Below are positions 1 to 7,854 of a DNA stretch of 18,156 nt, in pieces. How positions within the stretch are numbered: the first letter of the stretch is position 1; every line of letters begins with the position of its first letter. Position numbers and translations under genes: made by a program. The notes beneath the pieces were generated by a model, which saw only the letters and a program-made list of their open reading frames with translations, did no database searches and was not told the origin of the DNA. Source of the stretch: Dehalococcoidia bacterium (lineage in GTDB: Bacteria > Chloroflexota > Dehalococcoidia > Dehalococcoidales > W693); assembly GCA_011170385.1 (NCBI GenBank), contig DUFE01000005.1, positions 1 to 18,156 of the forward strand. The letters run 5' to 3'.

Positions 1-1278
1 GTCTGCGGCTTGGTATGCTTCCACCCCTGCGAAACCAGGTGCCGGCGTGGGCAGCTGGATGAAGCCATCGCCATAAGAGAGCTTAAACGTTACGCTGCCG
101 AGCACGGCGGCAATCTGTGGAAGAAGAGGGCGGTTACTGCCCCGGCGACTGGCAAGAAGGTGGCGGTGGTCGGCTCCGGTCCGGCCGGTCTGACGGCGGC
201 ATACTACCTGGCTAAGTTAGGGCACTCATTAACCGTTTTCGAATCCCAATCCGAACCCGGTGGTATGCTGCGGATGGCGATACCGGAGTATCGCCTGCCC
301 AGGGATGTACTGGAGGCAGAAATTAAATATATAGAAGACCTCGGTGTCGAAATCAATACGAACACCGAGATTCACTATGTCGAGAGCCTGTTCCAGCAGG
401 GCTATGAAGCCGTTTTCGTTGCCATCGGGGCGCAGCATGATGTTAAGATGGGCATCGATGGAGAGGAAAGCCATAAGTTCATAGACCGCCTGGCGTTCTT
501 GAGAGATGTCAATATGGGCAGAGAGGTGTCACTAGGCGGCAGGGTAGCCGTTATCGGTGGCGGTCATGCTGCTATTGATGTCGCCCGTACGGCGCGGCGT
601 CTTGGATGTAAAGAGGTGACTATAATCTACCGGCGTACCCGTAATGATATGCCCGCCGGCTCCGAGGAGATTGAGGAAGCGTTAGCCGAGGGTATTAAAA
701 TCCTTGAGCTGACAATGCCCTTAAAAGTAGTCCATGAGAACGGCGACTTAAGGATTGAGTGCATCCGCATGAAGCCGGGACCAATCGACAGCAGCGGCAG
801 GAGGAAGCCGGAGCCGCTTACCGGCAGCGAGTTCACGCTGGTGTCCGATAACGTGATTGCCTCTATCGGGCAGCGGCTGATGGTCTCCGACCAGTTCGAT
901 TTGCCCATGGGAAGGGGCGATTTTATAAAGGTCAACCGTGATACCCTAGCAACGCCCAAGAAGGGCGTCTTTGCCGGCGGCGACGCCGTTACCGGACCGG
1001 CTTCGGTTATAGAAGCCATCTCCCACGGGCGGCAGGCTGCCATATCGATTGATAAATACCTTGGCGGCAATGGTATTATAGACGAAGCATTATCGTTATT
1101 AGAGGGGGAGTTTACTCCCCTGGAGGAAGCGGAAGAGAAACGGCGCCCGCAAGCGCCAACCCTTCCGTTGAAACAACGTCTTCGCGGTTTCGGGCAGGTT
1201 GAGCTCGGCTATAACGAAGGGATGGCTGTGGAGGAAGCGGGGCGTTGCTTGAGGTGTGACCTCGAAGAGGATAACTGA
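1..1278 (+). CDS. FAD/NAD(P)-dependent oxidoreductase, GltD-like, 5' partial
   Basis: The reading frame is open from base 1 and the gene clearly begins outside the window; the TTG at position 10 is an internal Leu codon. The visible 425 residues start inside a Cys cluster (C-x3-C-x3-C-x3-C, residues 2-14 of the fragment, VCFHPCETRC) that binds [4Fe-4S] in the GltD / NADPH-Fe-S oxidoreductase family. An FAD Rossmann motif follows (VAVVGSGPAGLTAAYYLA, about residue 58), then a second NAD(P) dinucleotide fold (VAVIGGGHAAIDVA, about 182), the FAD-closing motif GGDAVTGPASVIEA (about 325) and a C-terminal GRCLRCD. The likely role is moving electrons between NAD(P)H and Fe-S partners. The next gene, fdhA, starts 12 bases after this stop, so the two are almost certainly co-transcribed subunits of one formate dehydrogenase complex. 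In related proteins this module can be fused to a NuoF-like domain, which would lie to the left; that cannot be seen here. Confidence 0.9.
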   Translation, partial: VCGLVCFHPCETRCRRGQLDEAIAIRELKRYAAEHGGNLWKKRAVTAPATGKKVAVVGSGPAGLTAAYYLAKLGHSLTVFESQSEPGGMLRMAIPEYRLPRDVLEAEIKYIEDLGVEINTNTEIHYVESLFQQGYEAVFVAIGAQHDVKMGIDGEESHKFIDRLAFLRDVNMGREVSLGGRVAVIGGGHAAIDVARTARRLGCKEVTIIYRRTRNDMPAGSEEIEEALAEGIKILELTMPLKVVHENGDLRIECIRMKPGPIDSSGRRKPEPLTGSEFTLVSDNVIASIGQRLMVSDQFDLPMGRGDFIKVNRDTLATPKKGVFAGGDAVTGPASVIEAISHGRQAAISIDKYLGGNGIIDEALSLLEGEFTPLEEAEEKRRPQAPTLPLKQRLRGFGQVELGYNEGMAVEEAGRCLRCDLEEDN

Positions 1279-1290
1279 TAAGGGGAAGCT

Positions 1291-3960
1291 ATGGACGATA
1301 TAAAGCTTGACATAGATGGGCAGGAAGTCTGTGCCAGGAGTGGTATGACAGTGCTGGAAGCGGCGTTGGAAGCTGGTATCTACATTCCCACTCTGTGCTA
1401 CGACCCGGATTTAGAGCCGCACGGCGGTTGCCGGCTGTGTATTGTTGAGATTAAAGGCGTATCCGGCATGCCGACCGCCTGTACGACGAAGGTCGCCGAT
1501 GGCATGATGGTAAAGACCTCTACGGCTGCGGTCAACAAGGTGCGGCTGGATATAGTGGAGCTTATCCTTGCCGACCACCCGCTGGATTGTCTTATCTGTA
1601 TTAAGAACCAGCAGTGCGAGCTGCAGAAGGTAGTTGCTTACCTGGGCATTACCAAGCGGCGGTTGGACCGCACGGCAAACGAACGAATAATAGACGACAG
1701 TAATCCGTTTTTCACCCTCGATAGGAATTATTGCGTCCTCTGCCAGAGGTGTACCCGTACCTGCGATGAGATAACCTGTATCAACGCCATCGAGATAATA
1801 AACCGCGGCTACGAAAGCCACGTCGGCACCTTCGGCGATAAAACTCTTATGGAGTCCATCTGCCAGTCCTGCGGCGAGTGTGTTATGCGCTGTCCGGTAG
1901 CTGCCCTGACGATAAAAGATGCGGTGCAGCCCACCCGCGAGGTGGAAACTACCTGTCCTTATTGCGGCGTCGGCTGTAGTATGCTGCTGGGCGTCCGTGA
2001 TGATAAAATCGTCTCCATTCGCGGCAACAGACAGAACCCGGCTAACAAAGGGCAGCTTTGCGTCAAGGGGCGCTTCGGTATCGCCGGTTTCGTCGGCAGC
2101 CCAGAGCGGTTAAAGACACCACTTATAAAAAAAGATGGTGAGTTCATTGAGACGAGCTGGGATGAAGCCCTTAAGTTGATGACCGATAAGCTTGGCGGTT
2201 ACCATAAGGATGAGATAGGCGTAATCTCGTCGGCAAGGTGCACCAACGAGGATAACTACGTCGCCCAGAAGTTCTGCCGGGTGGTGCTGGGTACCAATAA
2301 CGTTGACCATTGCGCCCGCCTGTGCCATGCCCCTACCGTTGCCGGACTGGCGCAGAGCTTCGGCAGTGGCGCTATGACCAACTCCATCGGCGATATACCC
2401 GAAGCCGAGTGCATCTTCGCCATCGGCTCCAACACCACCGAGGCGCATCCGGTAATCGGCTTTGCCGTCAAGCGGGCGGTTCGACGCGGAACGAAGCTTA
2501 TCGTTGCCGACCCACGTCGGATTCACCTGGTACGCTTTGCTGATATCTGGCTGCAGCATAAGCCGGGCACCGATATTGCCCTGCTGATGGGTATGATGAA
2601 GATAATTATAGACGAGAACAGGTACGACCCGGCTTTCATAGAGGAACGATGCGAGGGCTTTGGCACTTTTAAGGAAACGCTATCCGGTTTCGATATGGAT
2701 TTCGTAGAAGAGACCACCGGCGTACCTCGTGAGCAGATAGTTGCGGCAGCAAGAATGTATGCTGGAGGCGATCCTTCCGCCATCCTGTACACGCTGGGCA
2801 TAACCGAGCACTCGCACGGCACCGAAAACGTTATGGCGTTAGCCAACCTAGCGATGCTGACAGGCAACATCGGCAAGCCCGGTAGCGGTGTCAATCCATT
2901 GAGGGGGCAGAACAACGTGCAGGGCGCCTGCGATATGGGGGCTCTGCCCAATGTCTACCCCGGCTATCAGGCGGTAACCTCGCCGGAGGTCAAGGACAAG
3001 TTCGAGGCTATCTGGGGTGGCAACCTGTCACTGGAGAAGGGAATGACCATACCGGAAATGTTCGACGCAGCCTGCAACGGCAAACTGAAAGCCCTGTACC
3101 TCATCGGTGAGAACTCGGTGTTGAGTGAGCCTAACATCAACCACGTGCGGAAGGCGTTTACCAGTACGGACTTTCTTATCGTACAGGATATTTTCCTGAC
3201 CGAGACGGCAGAACTGGCGGACATCGTGCTGCCAGCGGCATCCTTTGCCGAGCAGGACGGTACCTTTACCAGTACCGAGCGCCGTGTCCAGCGGGTCAGG
3301 AAAGCCGTTTCAGCACCCGGCGATGCCAGGGCGGACTGGCTCATTACCTGCCAGATTGCCAGGGCTATGGGAGCAAGGGGCTTCGATTTTAAAAATCCTT
3401 CGCAAATCATGGATGAGATCGCCCGCCTGACACCCAGCTATGGCGGTATTTCCTACCAGCGGCTGGAGAACGGCGGCTTGCAGTGGCCCTGCACGGATAA
3501 AGACCATACGGGGACACCGATTTTGCATCGCAACCAGTTCACTCGCGGTAAGGGTAGGTTTATCCCATTGAAATACCGGCCGTCCGAAGAACTGCCGGAC
3601 GAAGATTACCCATTTCTTCTGACCACCGGACGGCGGCTGTTCCACTACCATACTGGCACTATGACAAGAAAGACCGATGGGTTGAACGTCTTTATGAGTG
3701 AAGAGAGAGTGCAAATAAACCCGCAGGACGCCGAAGCGCTGGGCATTTGTGATAACGATAGCATCAGGGTAATTTCAAGGCGTGGCGAGGTGAACGCCAG
3801 CACCGAGGTGACCACTGTGGTTCCAGTGGGGGTGGTCTATATGACTTTCCACTTTGCCGAAACGCCGACCAATATACTGACCAGCCACGCCGTCGACCCG
3901 ATAACGCAGACACCGGAATACAAGGTATGCGCCGTAAAGATTGAAAAAGATGGCGGGTAA
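1291..3960 (+). CDS. fdhA: formate dehydrogenase, Mo/W catalytic subunit (Cys form, NuoG-like N-terminus)
   Basis: Complete 889-residue protein. It has a [2Fe-2S] domain (C36, C47, C50, C64), a NuoG-like His-Cys cluster (H96, C100, C103, C109), two ferredoxin-type clusters (C148/C151/C154/C158 and C191/C194/C197/C201), and then the molybdopterin oxidoreductase core with its own [4Fe-4S] (C222, C225, C229, C257). The active-site motif CARLCHAPTVAGL places Cys345 (codon TGC, 2323-2325) with His346 where E. coli FdhF has selenocysteine. The C-terminal dinucleotide-binding domain starts near residue 774 (LLTTGRRLFHYHTG), so the protein is full length. It should oxidise formate or reduce CO2 in the cytoplasm using bis-MGD-bound Mo or W; no twin-arginine signal is seen. 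The start has a Shine-Dalgarno AAGGGG at 1280-1285. With the upstream oxidoreductase it suggests NAD(P)-linked formate metabolism. A related molybdopterin enzyme is possible, but the CxxxCHxPxVAGL signature favours formate dehydrogenase. Confidence 0.93.
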   Translation: MDDIKLDIDGQEVCARSGMTVLEAALEAGIYIPTLCYDPDLEPHGGCRLCIVEIKGVSGMPTACTTKVADGMMVKTSTAAVNKVRLDIVELILADHPLDCLICIKNQQCELQKVVAYLGITKRRLDRTANERIIDDSNPFFTLDRNYCVLCQRCTRTCDEITCINAIEIINRGYESHVGTFGDKTLMESICQSCGECVMRCPVAALTIKDAVQPTREVETTCPYCGVGCSMLLGVRDDKIVSIRGNRQNPANKGQLCVKGRFGIAGFVGSPERLKTPLIKKDGEFIETSWDEALKLMTDKLGGYHKDEIGVISSARCTNEDNYVAQKFCRVVLGTNNVDHCARLCHAPTVAGLAQSFGSGAMTNSIGDIPEAECIFAIGSNTTEAHPVIGFAVKRAVRRGTKLIVADPRRIHLVRFADIWLQHKPGTDIALLMGMMKIIIDENRYDPAFIEERCEGFGTFKETLSGFDMDFVEETTGVPREQIVAAARMYAGGDPSAILYTLGITEHSHGTENVMALANLAMLTGNIGKPGSGVNPLRGQNNVQGACDMGALPNVYPGYQAVTSPEVKDKFEAIWGGNLSLEKGMTIPEMFDAACNGKLKALYLIGENSVLSEPNINHVRKAFTSTDFLIVQDIFLTETAELADIVLPAASFAEQDGTFTSTERRVQRVRKAVSAPGDARADWLITCQIARAMGARGFDFKNPSQIMDEIARLTPSYGGISYQRLENGGLQWPCTDKDHTGTPILHRNQFTRGKGRFIPLKYRPSEELPDEDYPFLLTTGRRLFHYHTGTMTRKTDGLNVFMSEERVQINPQDAEALGICDNDSIRVISRRGEVNASTEVTTVVPVGVVYMTFHFAETPTNILTSHAVDPITQTPEYKVCAVKIEKDGG

Positions 3961-3969
3961 GGTTAGAAT
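3941..3969 (+). promoter_or_regulatory. predicted sigma70 promoter for acpS, inside the 3' end of fdhA
   Basis: TTGAAA (3941-3946), a 17-bp spacer and TAGAAT (3964-3969). The -35 box lies in the last codons of fdhA. Transcription would start near 3976-3978, one to three bases before the acpS ATG at 3979, so the mRNA is predicted to be essentially leaderless. Sequence-only prediction. Confidence 0.6.
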
Positions 3970-3978
3970 AGCCCGGTA

Positions 3979-4338
3979 ATGCAGCAGGTCGGTATCGATA
4001 TAGTTGAGATAGCCCGCATCGAAAGGGCCGTAGAGCGCTGGGGCAAAGGTTTCCTCGCACGAGTCTATACCGAACCGGAAATCGAGCGGTACGGCGGCGA
4101 TATCTCCTCCCTGGCAGCCCGTTTTTCAGGCAAGGAGGCGGTTATCAAAGCGCTGGGTACCAGAAGAATCGCCCTGAAGGAGATAGAGATTCTCTCCACC
4201 CCCGGGGGTAAGCCAACGGTAAGACTCTACGGACGTGCATGGAATAGTGCCGAAAACATCGGCTTGTCCAGCCTGGCTATCAGCCTGTCCCATTGCCGGC
4301 AGTATGCGGTCGCCTGCGCTATCGGCGAAACGGATTAG
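3979..4338 (+). CDS. acpS: holo-[acyl-carrier-protein] synthase
   Basis: 119 residues, the normal AcpS length. The family signatures are present: GIDIVEIARIE at the N-terminus with the metal-binding Asp7, RFSGKEAVIKALGT with Glu53, and the C-terminal ISLSHCRQYAVA strand. AcpS transfers 4'-phosphopantetheine from CoA to a Ser of acyl carrier protein, activating it for fatty-acid synthesis. It starts 18 bases after the fdhA stop but has no clear Shine-Dalgarno; instead a good promoter sits directly in front of it, so it is probably transcribed separately from fdhA. A small hairpin with a T-rich tail follows about 50 bases after the stop. Confidence 0.93.
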   Translation: MQQVGIDIVEIARIERAVERWGKGFLARVYTEPEIERYGGDISSLAARFSGKEAVIKALGTRRIALKEIEILSTPGGKPTVRLYGRAWNSAENIGLSSLAISLSHCRQYAVACAIGETD

Positions 4339-4340
4339 CC

Positions 4341-4494
4341 TATCTATACCTCACCCCATCACTCACAATCAACTAATTTTTTCCACCCAGCCTACCTTTG
4401 TAGGTCTTCTTTTTAATACCGGGTACTGATCTCACCCTTTTCAATCTACCTATTACCACTGCCCTTTAAGGAATAGATACGGGGTGAGATATAC
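4341..4494. repeat. probable degenerate intergenic repeat copy (R1) with inverted ends
   Basis: The left edge (4341-4375) resembles the upstream repeat module seen at 8016-8048 and 17410-17442 in the same orientation (TATCTATACCTCACCCC). The right edge carries its near reverse complement: GGGGTGAG at 4481-4488 matches CTCACCCC at 4350-4357, with partial matching beyond it. Together the gap looks like a decayed small non-coding element around the acpS terminator. This copy is much less clear than the others and rests on alignment by eye. Confidence 0.3.
4390..4414 (+). terminator. predicted intrinsic terminator after acpS
   Basis: CCTAC-CTTT-GTAGG (4391-4404), extended by one G-T pair, followed by the T-rich tract TCTTCTTTTT (4405-4414). 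The stem is short, but position and tail fit termination of acpS transcripts. Confidence 0.55.
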
Positions 4495-4525
4495 TCTAAA
4501 AATAATATGGTTTCGTTATGCCCAC

Positions 4526-4554
4526 TTCACCTCAGCGAGCGGAAATGATAGAAT
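4526..4554 (+). promoter_or_regulatory. predicted promoter for yebC-ruvCA
   Basis: TTCACC (4526-4531), 17-bp spacer, TAGAAT (4549-4554) with an upstream TGA giving an extended -10 (TGATAGAAT). The predicted start near 4561 leaves about 25 nt of leader, including the Shine-Dalgarno AAGGAG at 4573-4578. Confidence 0.5.
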
Positions 4555-4585
4555 TAGGTGGTAAGCCATATTAAGGAGAGCCAGT

Positions 4586-5335
4586 ATGTCGGGACATTCC
4601 AAGTGGTCTTCAATCAAGCACCAGAAGGGTGTCGCCGATGCCCGTAGGGGTAAGCTGTTCACCAAGCTGACGCGTGAGATTATCCTAGCCGTGCGCGAGG
4701 GCGGTAGCAACCCGGAAACAAACTACCACCTGCGGTTGGCGATACAGAAAGCCAAGGACAATAATATGCCCTCGGATAACATCGAGCGCTCTATAAAAAG
4801 GGGCGAGGGCACGCTGGAAGGCGCCAACCTGGTGGAGATGGTGCTGGAGGGCTATGGCCCCGGTGGGGCGGCGATTATGGTAGAGGCTTTGAGTGATAAC
4901 CGAAACCGAACCGTTCAGGAGGTGAGGAGCCTGTTCACCCGCAGCGGTGGTAACCTGGGGGAAAGTGGCAGCGTAACCTGGCTGTTCGATACTAAGGGGC
5001 TAATTATGGTCGATACCGATAAGGCAAACACTGATGAGATGTTGCTGCAAGCGATAGACGCCGGCGCCGATGATGTCGATGCCCAGGAGGGCTATATAGA
5101 GGTCTATACAGCGCCGGAGGCGATGGAGACGGTAAGAGCGGCGCTGGAGCAGAACGGTATCGTCGTGTACTCGGCGGAGGTAACCAAAGTGCCAAAGACC
5201 ATGGTAAACCTCGACGAGTCGACGGAAATCCAGGTATTGAAGTTACTGGACAGACTGGAGGAACTGGACGACACCCGCAGCGTATCCAGCAATGTCGATT
5301 TCTCCGATGAGGTGCTGGCAAAATACAGGACTTAA
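4586..5335 (+). CDS. yebC: YebC/PmpR family protein
   Basis: 249 residues, the usual family length. The diagnostic N-terminus is present (MSGHSKWSSIKHQKG, then ARRGKLFTKLTREI and AIQKAKDNNMPSDNIERSIK). Members are cytoplasmic; some bind DNA as transcriptional regulators, and related proteins act on the ribosome to help translation through difficult stretches. The start is fixed by a good Shine-Dalgarno (AAGGAG, 4573-4578) eight bases before ATG and by the conserved MSGHSKW start. It heads a tight run with ruvC (9-base gap) and ruvA, an arrangement common in bacteria, and is preceded by its own promoter. Which family role applies here cannot be told from sequence. Confidence 0.93.
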   Translation: MSGHSKWSSIKHQKGVADARRGKLFTKLTREIILAVREGGSNPETNYHLRLAIQKAKDNNMPSDNIERSIKRGEGTLEGANLVEMVLEGYGPGGAAIMVEALSDNRNRTVQEVRSLFTRSGGNLGESGSVTWLFDTKGLIMVDTDKANTDEMLLQAIDAGADDVDAQEGYIEVYTAPEAMETVRAALEQNGIVVYSAEVTKVPKTMVNLDESTEIQVLKLLDRLEELDDTRSVSSNVDFSDEVLAKYRT

Positions 5336-5344
5336 GCTGAACCG

Positions 5345-5842
5345 ATGAGGATTTTAGGCGTTGACCCGGGCACGGTGGTTATCGGCTACGGGATTATAGA
5401 CGACGATGATGATAAGATCACCTTTGTTGCCTGTAGCGTTATAAAGTGCAATCAGCATTCCCCAATGGGGGAGCGTTTGTGTCTTCTGTATAGCGAACTT
5501 TCCGGGGTTATATCACGTTACAGACCCGATGCCGTGGCTATAGAGCAGCCATTTGTCGCCAGGAATGCCAGGTCGGCGCTGGCGATAGGTAAGGCGCAGG
5601 CGGTATCAATACTGGCGGCGGCAAACCGGGGGATACCGACCTATGAATACTCACCAGCACAGGTGAAGCGGGTAGTTACCGACTATGGTGCCAGCTCAAA
5701 GGAGCAGGTACAGGAGATGGTCAGGCTGCAGCTGGGATTATCGCAACCGCCGCAGCCGATCGATGCCTCCGATGCCCTGGCAGTCGCCATCTGCCATATA
5801 CGCGAGATGAAGCTCAAGAGCATGCTTGCAGGGGGGCAGTAA
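5345..5842 (+). CDS. ruvC: crossover junction endodeoxyribonuclease RuvC
   Basis: 165 residues, normal size. RuvC resolves Holliday junctions during recombinational repair by paired cuts made with RuvAB. The four acidic catalytic residues are all visible: Asp7 (ILGVDPGTVVIGYG), Glu67 (AIEQPFVARNARSA), Asp140 and Asp143 (PIDASDALAVAICH). The run of Asp at residues 19-23 (IIDDDDDKI) is unremarkable. It starts nine bases after yebC with no strong Shine-Dalgarno, suggesting translational coupling. Its own stop overlaps the ribosome-binding site of ruvA. Confidence 0.95.
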   Translation: MRILGVDPGTVVIGYGIIDDDDDKITFVACSVIKCNQHSPMGERLCLLYSELSGVISRYRPDAVAIEQPFVARNARSALAIGKAQAVSILAAANRGIPTYEYSPAQVKRVVTDYGASSKEQVQEMVRLQLGLSQPPQPIDASDALAVAICHIREMKLKSMLAGGQ

Positions 5843-5852
5843 AGGAACTAGT

Positions 5853-6437
5853 ATGATAGCAAGTCTTAAAGGAAAATTGGAATCGCTGGGTGGCGATGGG
5901 GCGGTAATCGATGTCGGCGGTATAGGTTTCCGTGTTTATACGCCTACCTCCACCCTGACCACGCTGGGCGCCGTCGGTAGCGAGGTGAGGCTGCATACCC
6001 ATCTGCATCTGCGGGAGGATAACGCCACGCTATATGGCTTTGCTTCCACCGGGGAGCTGGAGCTTTTCGGTATCCTGATCAATGTCTCCGGGCTGGGACC
6101 CAAGCTGGCGCTGGCTATACTATCGGCTATGGATGTAGAATCCCTGGCAGCGGCTATTACCACGGGCAATGCCGACCTGCTGACAGGCATTTCCGGTATA
6201 GGCAAAAAGATGGCTGACCGGCTGGTGCTGGAGCTCAAGGATAAGCTGGGCGCCGGTTTGACGATAGCCCCGGTAGCACAGGTGGCACAGGAGAATGCAG
6301 ATGTCCTGGCGGCACTGACTTCGCTGGGTTACTCTGTTGCTGAAGCCACCCGGGCGTTAGCCGTGTTACCATCGGAACAGGAACTAAGCCTGGAAGATAA
6401 GGTAAAGCTGGCGCTGGGGCATCTCGGCAGCAGGTGA
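5853..6437 (+). CDS. ruvA: Holliday junction branch migration protein RuvA
   Basis: 194 residues from ATG 5853. RuvA tetramers bind Holliday junctions and recruit the RuvB motor. The N-terminal OB fold (MIASLKGKLESLG, then IDVGGIGFRVY) is followed by two helix-hairpin-helix motifs (INVSGLGPKLALAIL near residue 77 and TGISGIGKKMADRLV near 110) and a C-terminal helical domain III (DVLAALTSLGYS...) that contacts RuvB. A longer frame opens at TTG 5826, but MIASL at 5853 is the canonical start and has AAAGGA at 5841-5846 at proper spacing. ruvB does not follow it here and must lie elsewhere. Confidence 0.95.
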   Translation: MIASLKGKLESLGGDGAVIDVGGIGFRVYTPTSTLTTLGAVGSEVRLHTHLHLREDNATLYGFASTGELELFGILINVSGLGPKLALAILSAMDVESLAAAITTGNADLLTGISGIGKKMADRLVLELKDKLGAGLTIAPVAQVAQENADVLAALTSLGYSVAEATRALAVLPSEQELSLEDKVKLALGHLGSR

Positions 6438-6465
6438 CAGTGGCAAGATAAGGCAGGGTGATGAT

Positions 6466-6705
6466 ATGAAGATAACGGAAGATATCCTGGAAGAATATCG
6501 TGAGCTGACTACCAGATATGTCAACGCCAGCCAGAAGCTACGGGAACTGCTTCCCTGTGTTACCGAACTGTCCAAGGCGGAAAAGCTACCACAAGCGAGG
6601 GTGTTGAAGCAGTTGCTGCGCGATTTCGACAAAGCGGAGGAGGAGATCGAAGCCGCCCTGGCGGGATTTCGACGGATCAGGCACCGGCTTCTGGGATTGA
6701 TATAG
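6466..6705 (+). CDS. small hypothetical helical protein
   Basis: 79 residues, 28 bases after ruvA on the same strand, with ATG preceded by AGGG (6455-6458). I do not recognise the family. The protein is charged and helix-rich throughout (EDILEEYRELTTRY, KAEEEIEAALAGFRRIRHRL), with heptad-like spacing that suggests a helical hairpin or short coiled coil; there is no signal peptide or membrane segment and a single Cys near residue 31. It ends six bases before the stop of the opposing molybdopterin-binding gene. Position suggests it is the last gene of the yebC-ruvCA transcript, but a role in recombination is only guilt by association. Its codon use and spacing look like a real gene. Confidence 0.7.
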   Translation: MKITEDILEEYRELTTRYVNASQKLRELLPCVTELSKAEKLPQARVLKQLLRDFDKAEEEIEAALAGFRRIRHRLLGLI

Positions 6706-6711
6706 CAGTAG

Positions 6712-7734
6712 CTACTTGCCGAAGGGACAGACAGGGAAGTTGCACCCTTCGCAGTTGAGACACAGACCGCCGTGCCCCAGTGCAACGATATCTTCTCTGG
6801 TGATCCTCTCGCCGGCTAAAACGCGGGGCAGAATAAGATCTATGATCGTAGCCTGGTTGAAAATAACCGCCCCCGGAGCCCCAAGAATGGGGATGTTTCC
6901 CAGCTCGGCATAGAGGAACATCGCACCCGGCATAACCGGAGCCCCATAGGATACTATGCTGGCTCCGCTCCTCTCTACCCCTTCCAGGCTAACATCGTCC
7001 GGGTCTACAGACAGTCCGCCGGCGACGACTATCACATCGGAGCCGCTGGCTGCTGTTTCTTTAATCGCATGACCGATAACGTCCTCGTCGTCAGGGACGA
7101 TAGCCTTGTTATTAACCGCTGAACCAAGCGCTTCTACTTTATTCTCAAGTATCTCGCCGAACCGGTCTTCAACCAGTCCGTTGAAGACCTCGTTGCCGGT
7201 GATGATAATGCCCACCTTCTTCTTTTTTAGGGGGATGATGCGGAGCACCCTGCCCTGTTTACGACAGAGCTCCTCTAGCCTTTCCAGTTTCGTTTCCGCT
7301 ATATGTAACGGGTTGATTTTGGTGGCGGCGATGGAAGTCTCCGGCTGGCACACCGTGTTTTCATGCAGGGTAGCCAGGACAATGTCCCCGATGGAGTTAA
7401 TCACCGTCAGTAGCTCCTTGTTGACCTTCAGCAATCCGTTAATGGTGGATACGATATTAACCCTGCCCTCTTTGGGGTTGGTCAGCTTCGTATCGGGGCT
7501 TGATACGGCTCTGGCTATCCGTAGGGCGGCTTCTTCTTCGTGAACCAGTCCCTCCTCCTCTTCCACGACATAGATGTGCTCTTTGCCCATAAGACGCAGC
7601 TCTGGCAAGTCCTCTTCCCTTATTACGTGTCCCCGGCGGAACGCCGCTCCCTTGAACTTCCCAGGGACGACCTTGGTCATATCGTGACCGATGGTCAGCC
7701 CGACTGCTTCGTCTAGTTTGACTTTCTTGAGCAT
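6712..7734 (-). CDS. molybdopterin-binding protein (MoeA/Mog-like) with C-terminal Cys cluster
   Basis: 340 residues. The N-terminal part (1-60) has the GHDMTKVVPGKFKGAAFRRGH stretch seen in MoeA-like molybdopterin-binding proteins. Residues 173-310 form the MoaB/Mog domain (VGIIITGNEVFNG, VVAGGLSVDPDDVS near 237, then ILGAPGAVIFNQATIIDL). The C-terminus ends in C325-x2-C328-x2-C331-x4-C336 followed by PFGK, a plausible metal or Fe-S site. The likely role is in molybdenum- or tungsten-cofactor binding or maturation, fitting the formate dehydrogenase in this window. The start has GGGAG (7746-7750 region, minus) at good spacing. It is transcribed opposite to the ruv genes from a strong promoter about 115 bases upstream, with a stable hairpin in the leader. 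MoeA-like catalytic activity is unproven because the usual MoeA domains III/IV are not complete. Confidence 0.82.
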   Translation of the reverse strand: MLKKVKLDEAVGLTIGHDMTKVVPGKFKGAAFRRGHVIREEDLPELRLMGKEHIYVVEEEEGLVHEEEAALRIARAVSSPDTKLTNPKEGRVNIVSTINGLLKVNKELLTVINSIGDIVLATLHENTVCQPETSIAATKINPLHIAETKLERLEELCRKQGRVLRIIPLKKKKVGIIITGNEVFNGLVEDRFGEILENKVEALGSAVNNKAIVPDDEDVIGHAIKETAASGSDVIVVAGGLSVDPDDVSLEGVERSGASIVSYGAPVMPGAMFLYAELGNIPILGAPGAVIFNQATIIDLILPRVLAGERITREDIVALGHGGLCLNCEGCNFPVCPFGK

Positions 7735-7782
7735 GAGTTTCTCCCTCGTTGGCAGCAGTGGATTTCAGTTTTTTCAATATTA

Positions 7783-7818
7783 CTGGATAGGCTTTAATTA
7801 TTTAAGCAGCCCATCCAG
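7783..7818 (-). promoter_or_regulatory. leader hairpin upstream of the molybdopterin-binding gene
   Basis: In the minus-strand transcript, CTGGATGGGCT pairs with AGCCTATCCAG (11 pairs including one G-U) around a 14-nt A/T-rich loop. It lies inside the predicted ~114-nt 5' leader. It is not followed by a T tract on the minus strand, so it is not a simple terminator. It does not match the Moco riboswitch as I know it; the function is unknown. Confidence 0.4.
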
Positions 7819-7854
7819 GGAAGTAAGCGTTATATATACCTGAATATACAGACT

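Noticed and set aside
2323..2325. Selenocysteine codon in fdhA
   Set aside because: The codon is TGC (Cys), not TGA, and the frame is continuous.
5826..5852. Upstream TTG start for ruvA
   Set aside because: It lies inside ruvC; ATG 5853 gives the canonical MIASLKG start with a good AAAGGA site.
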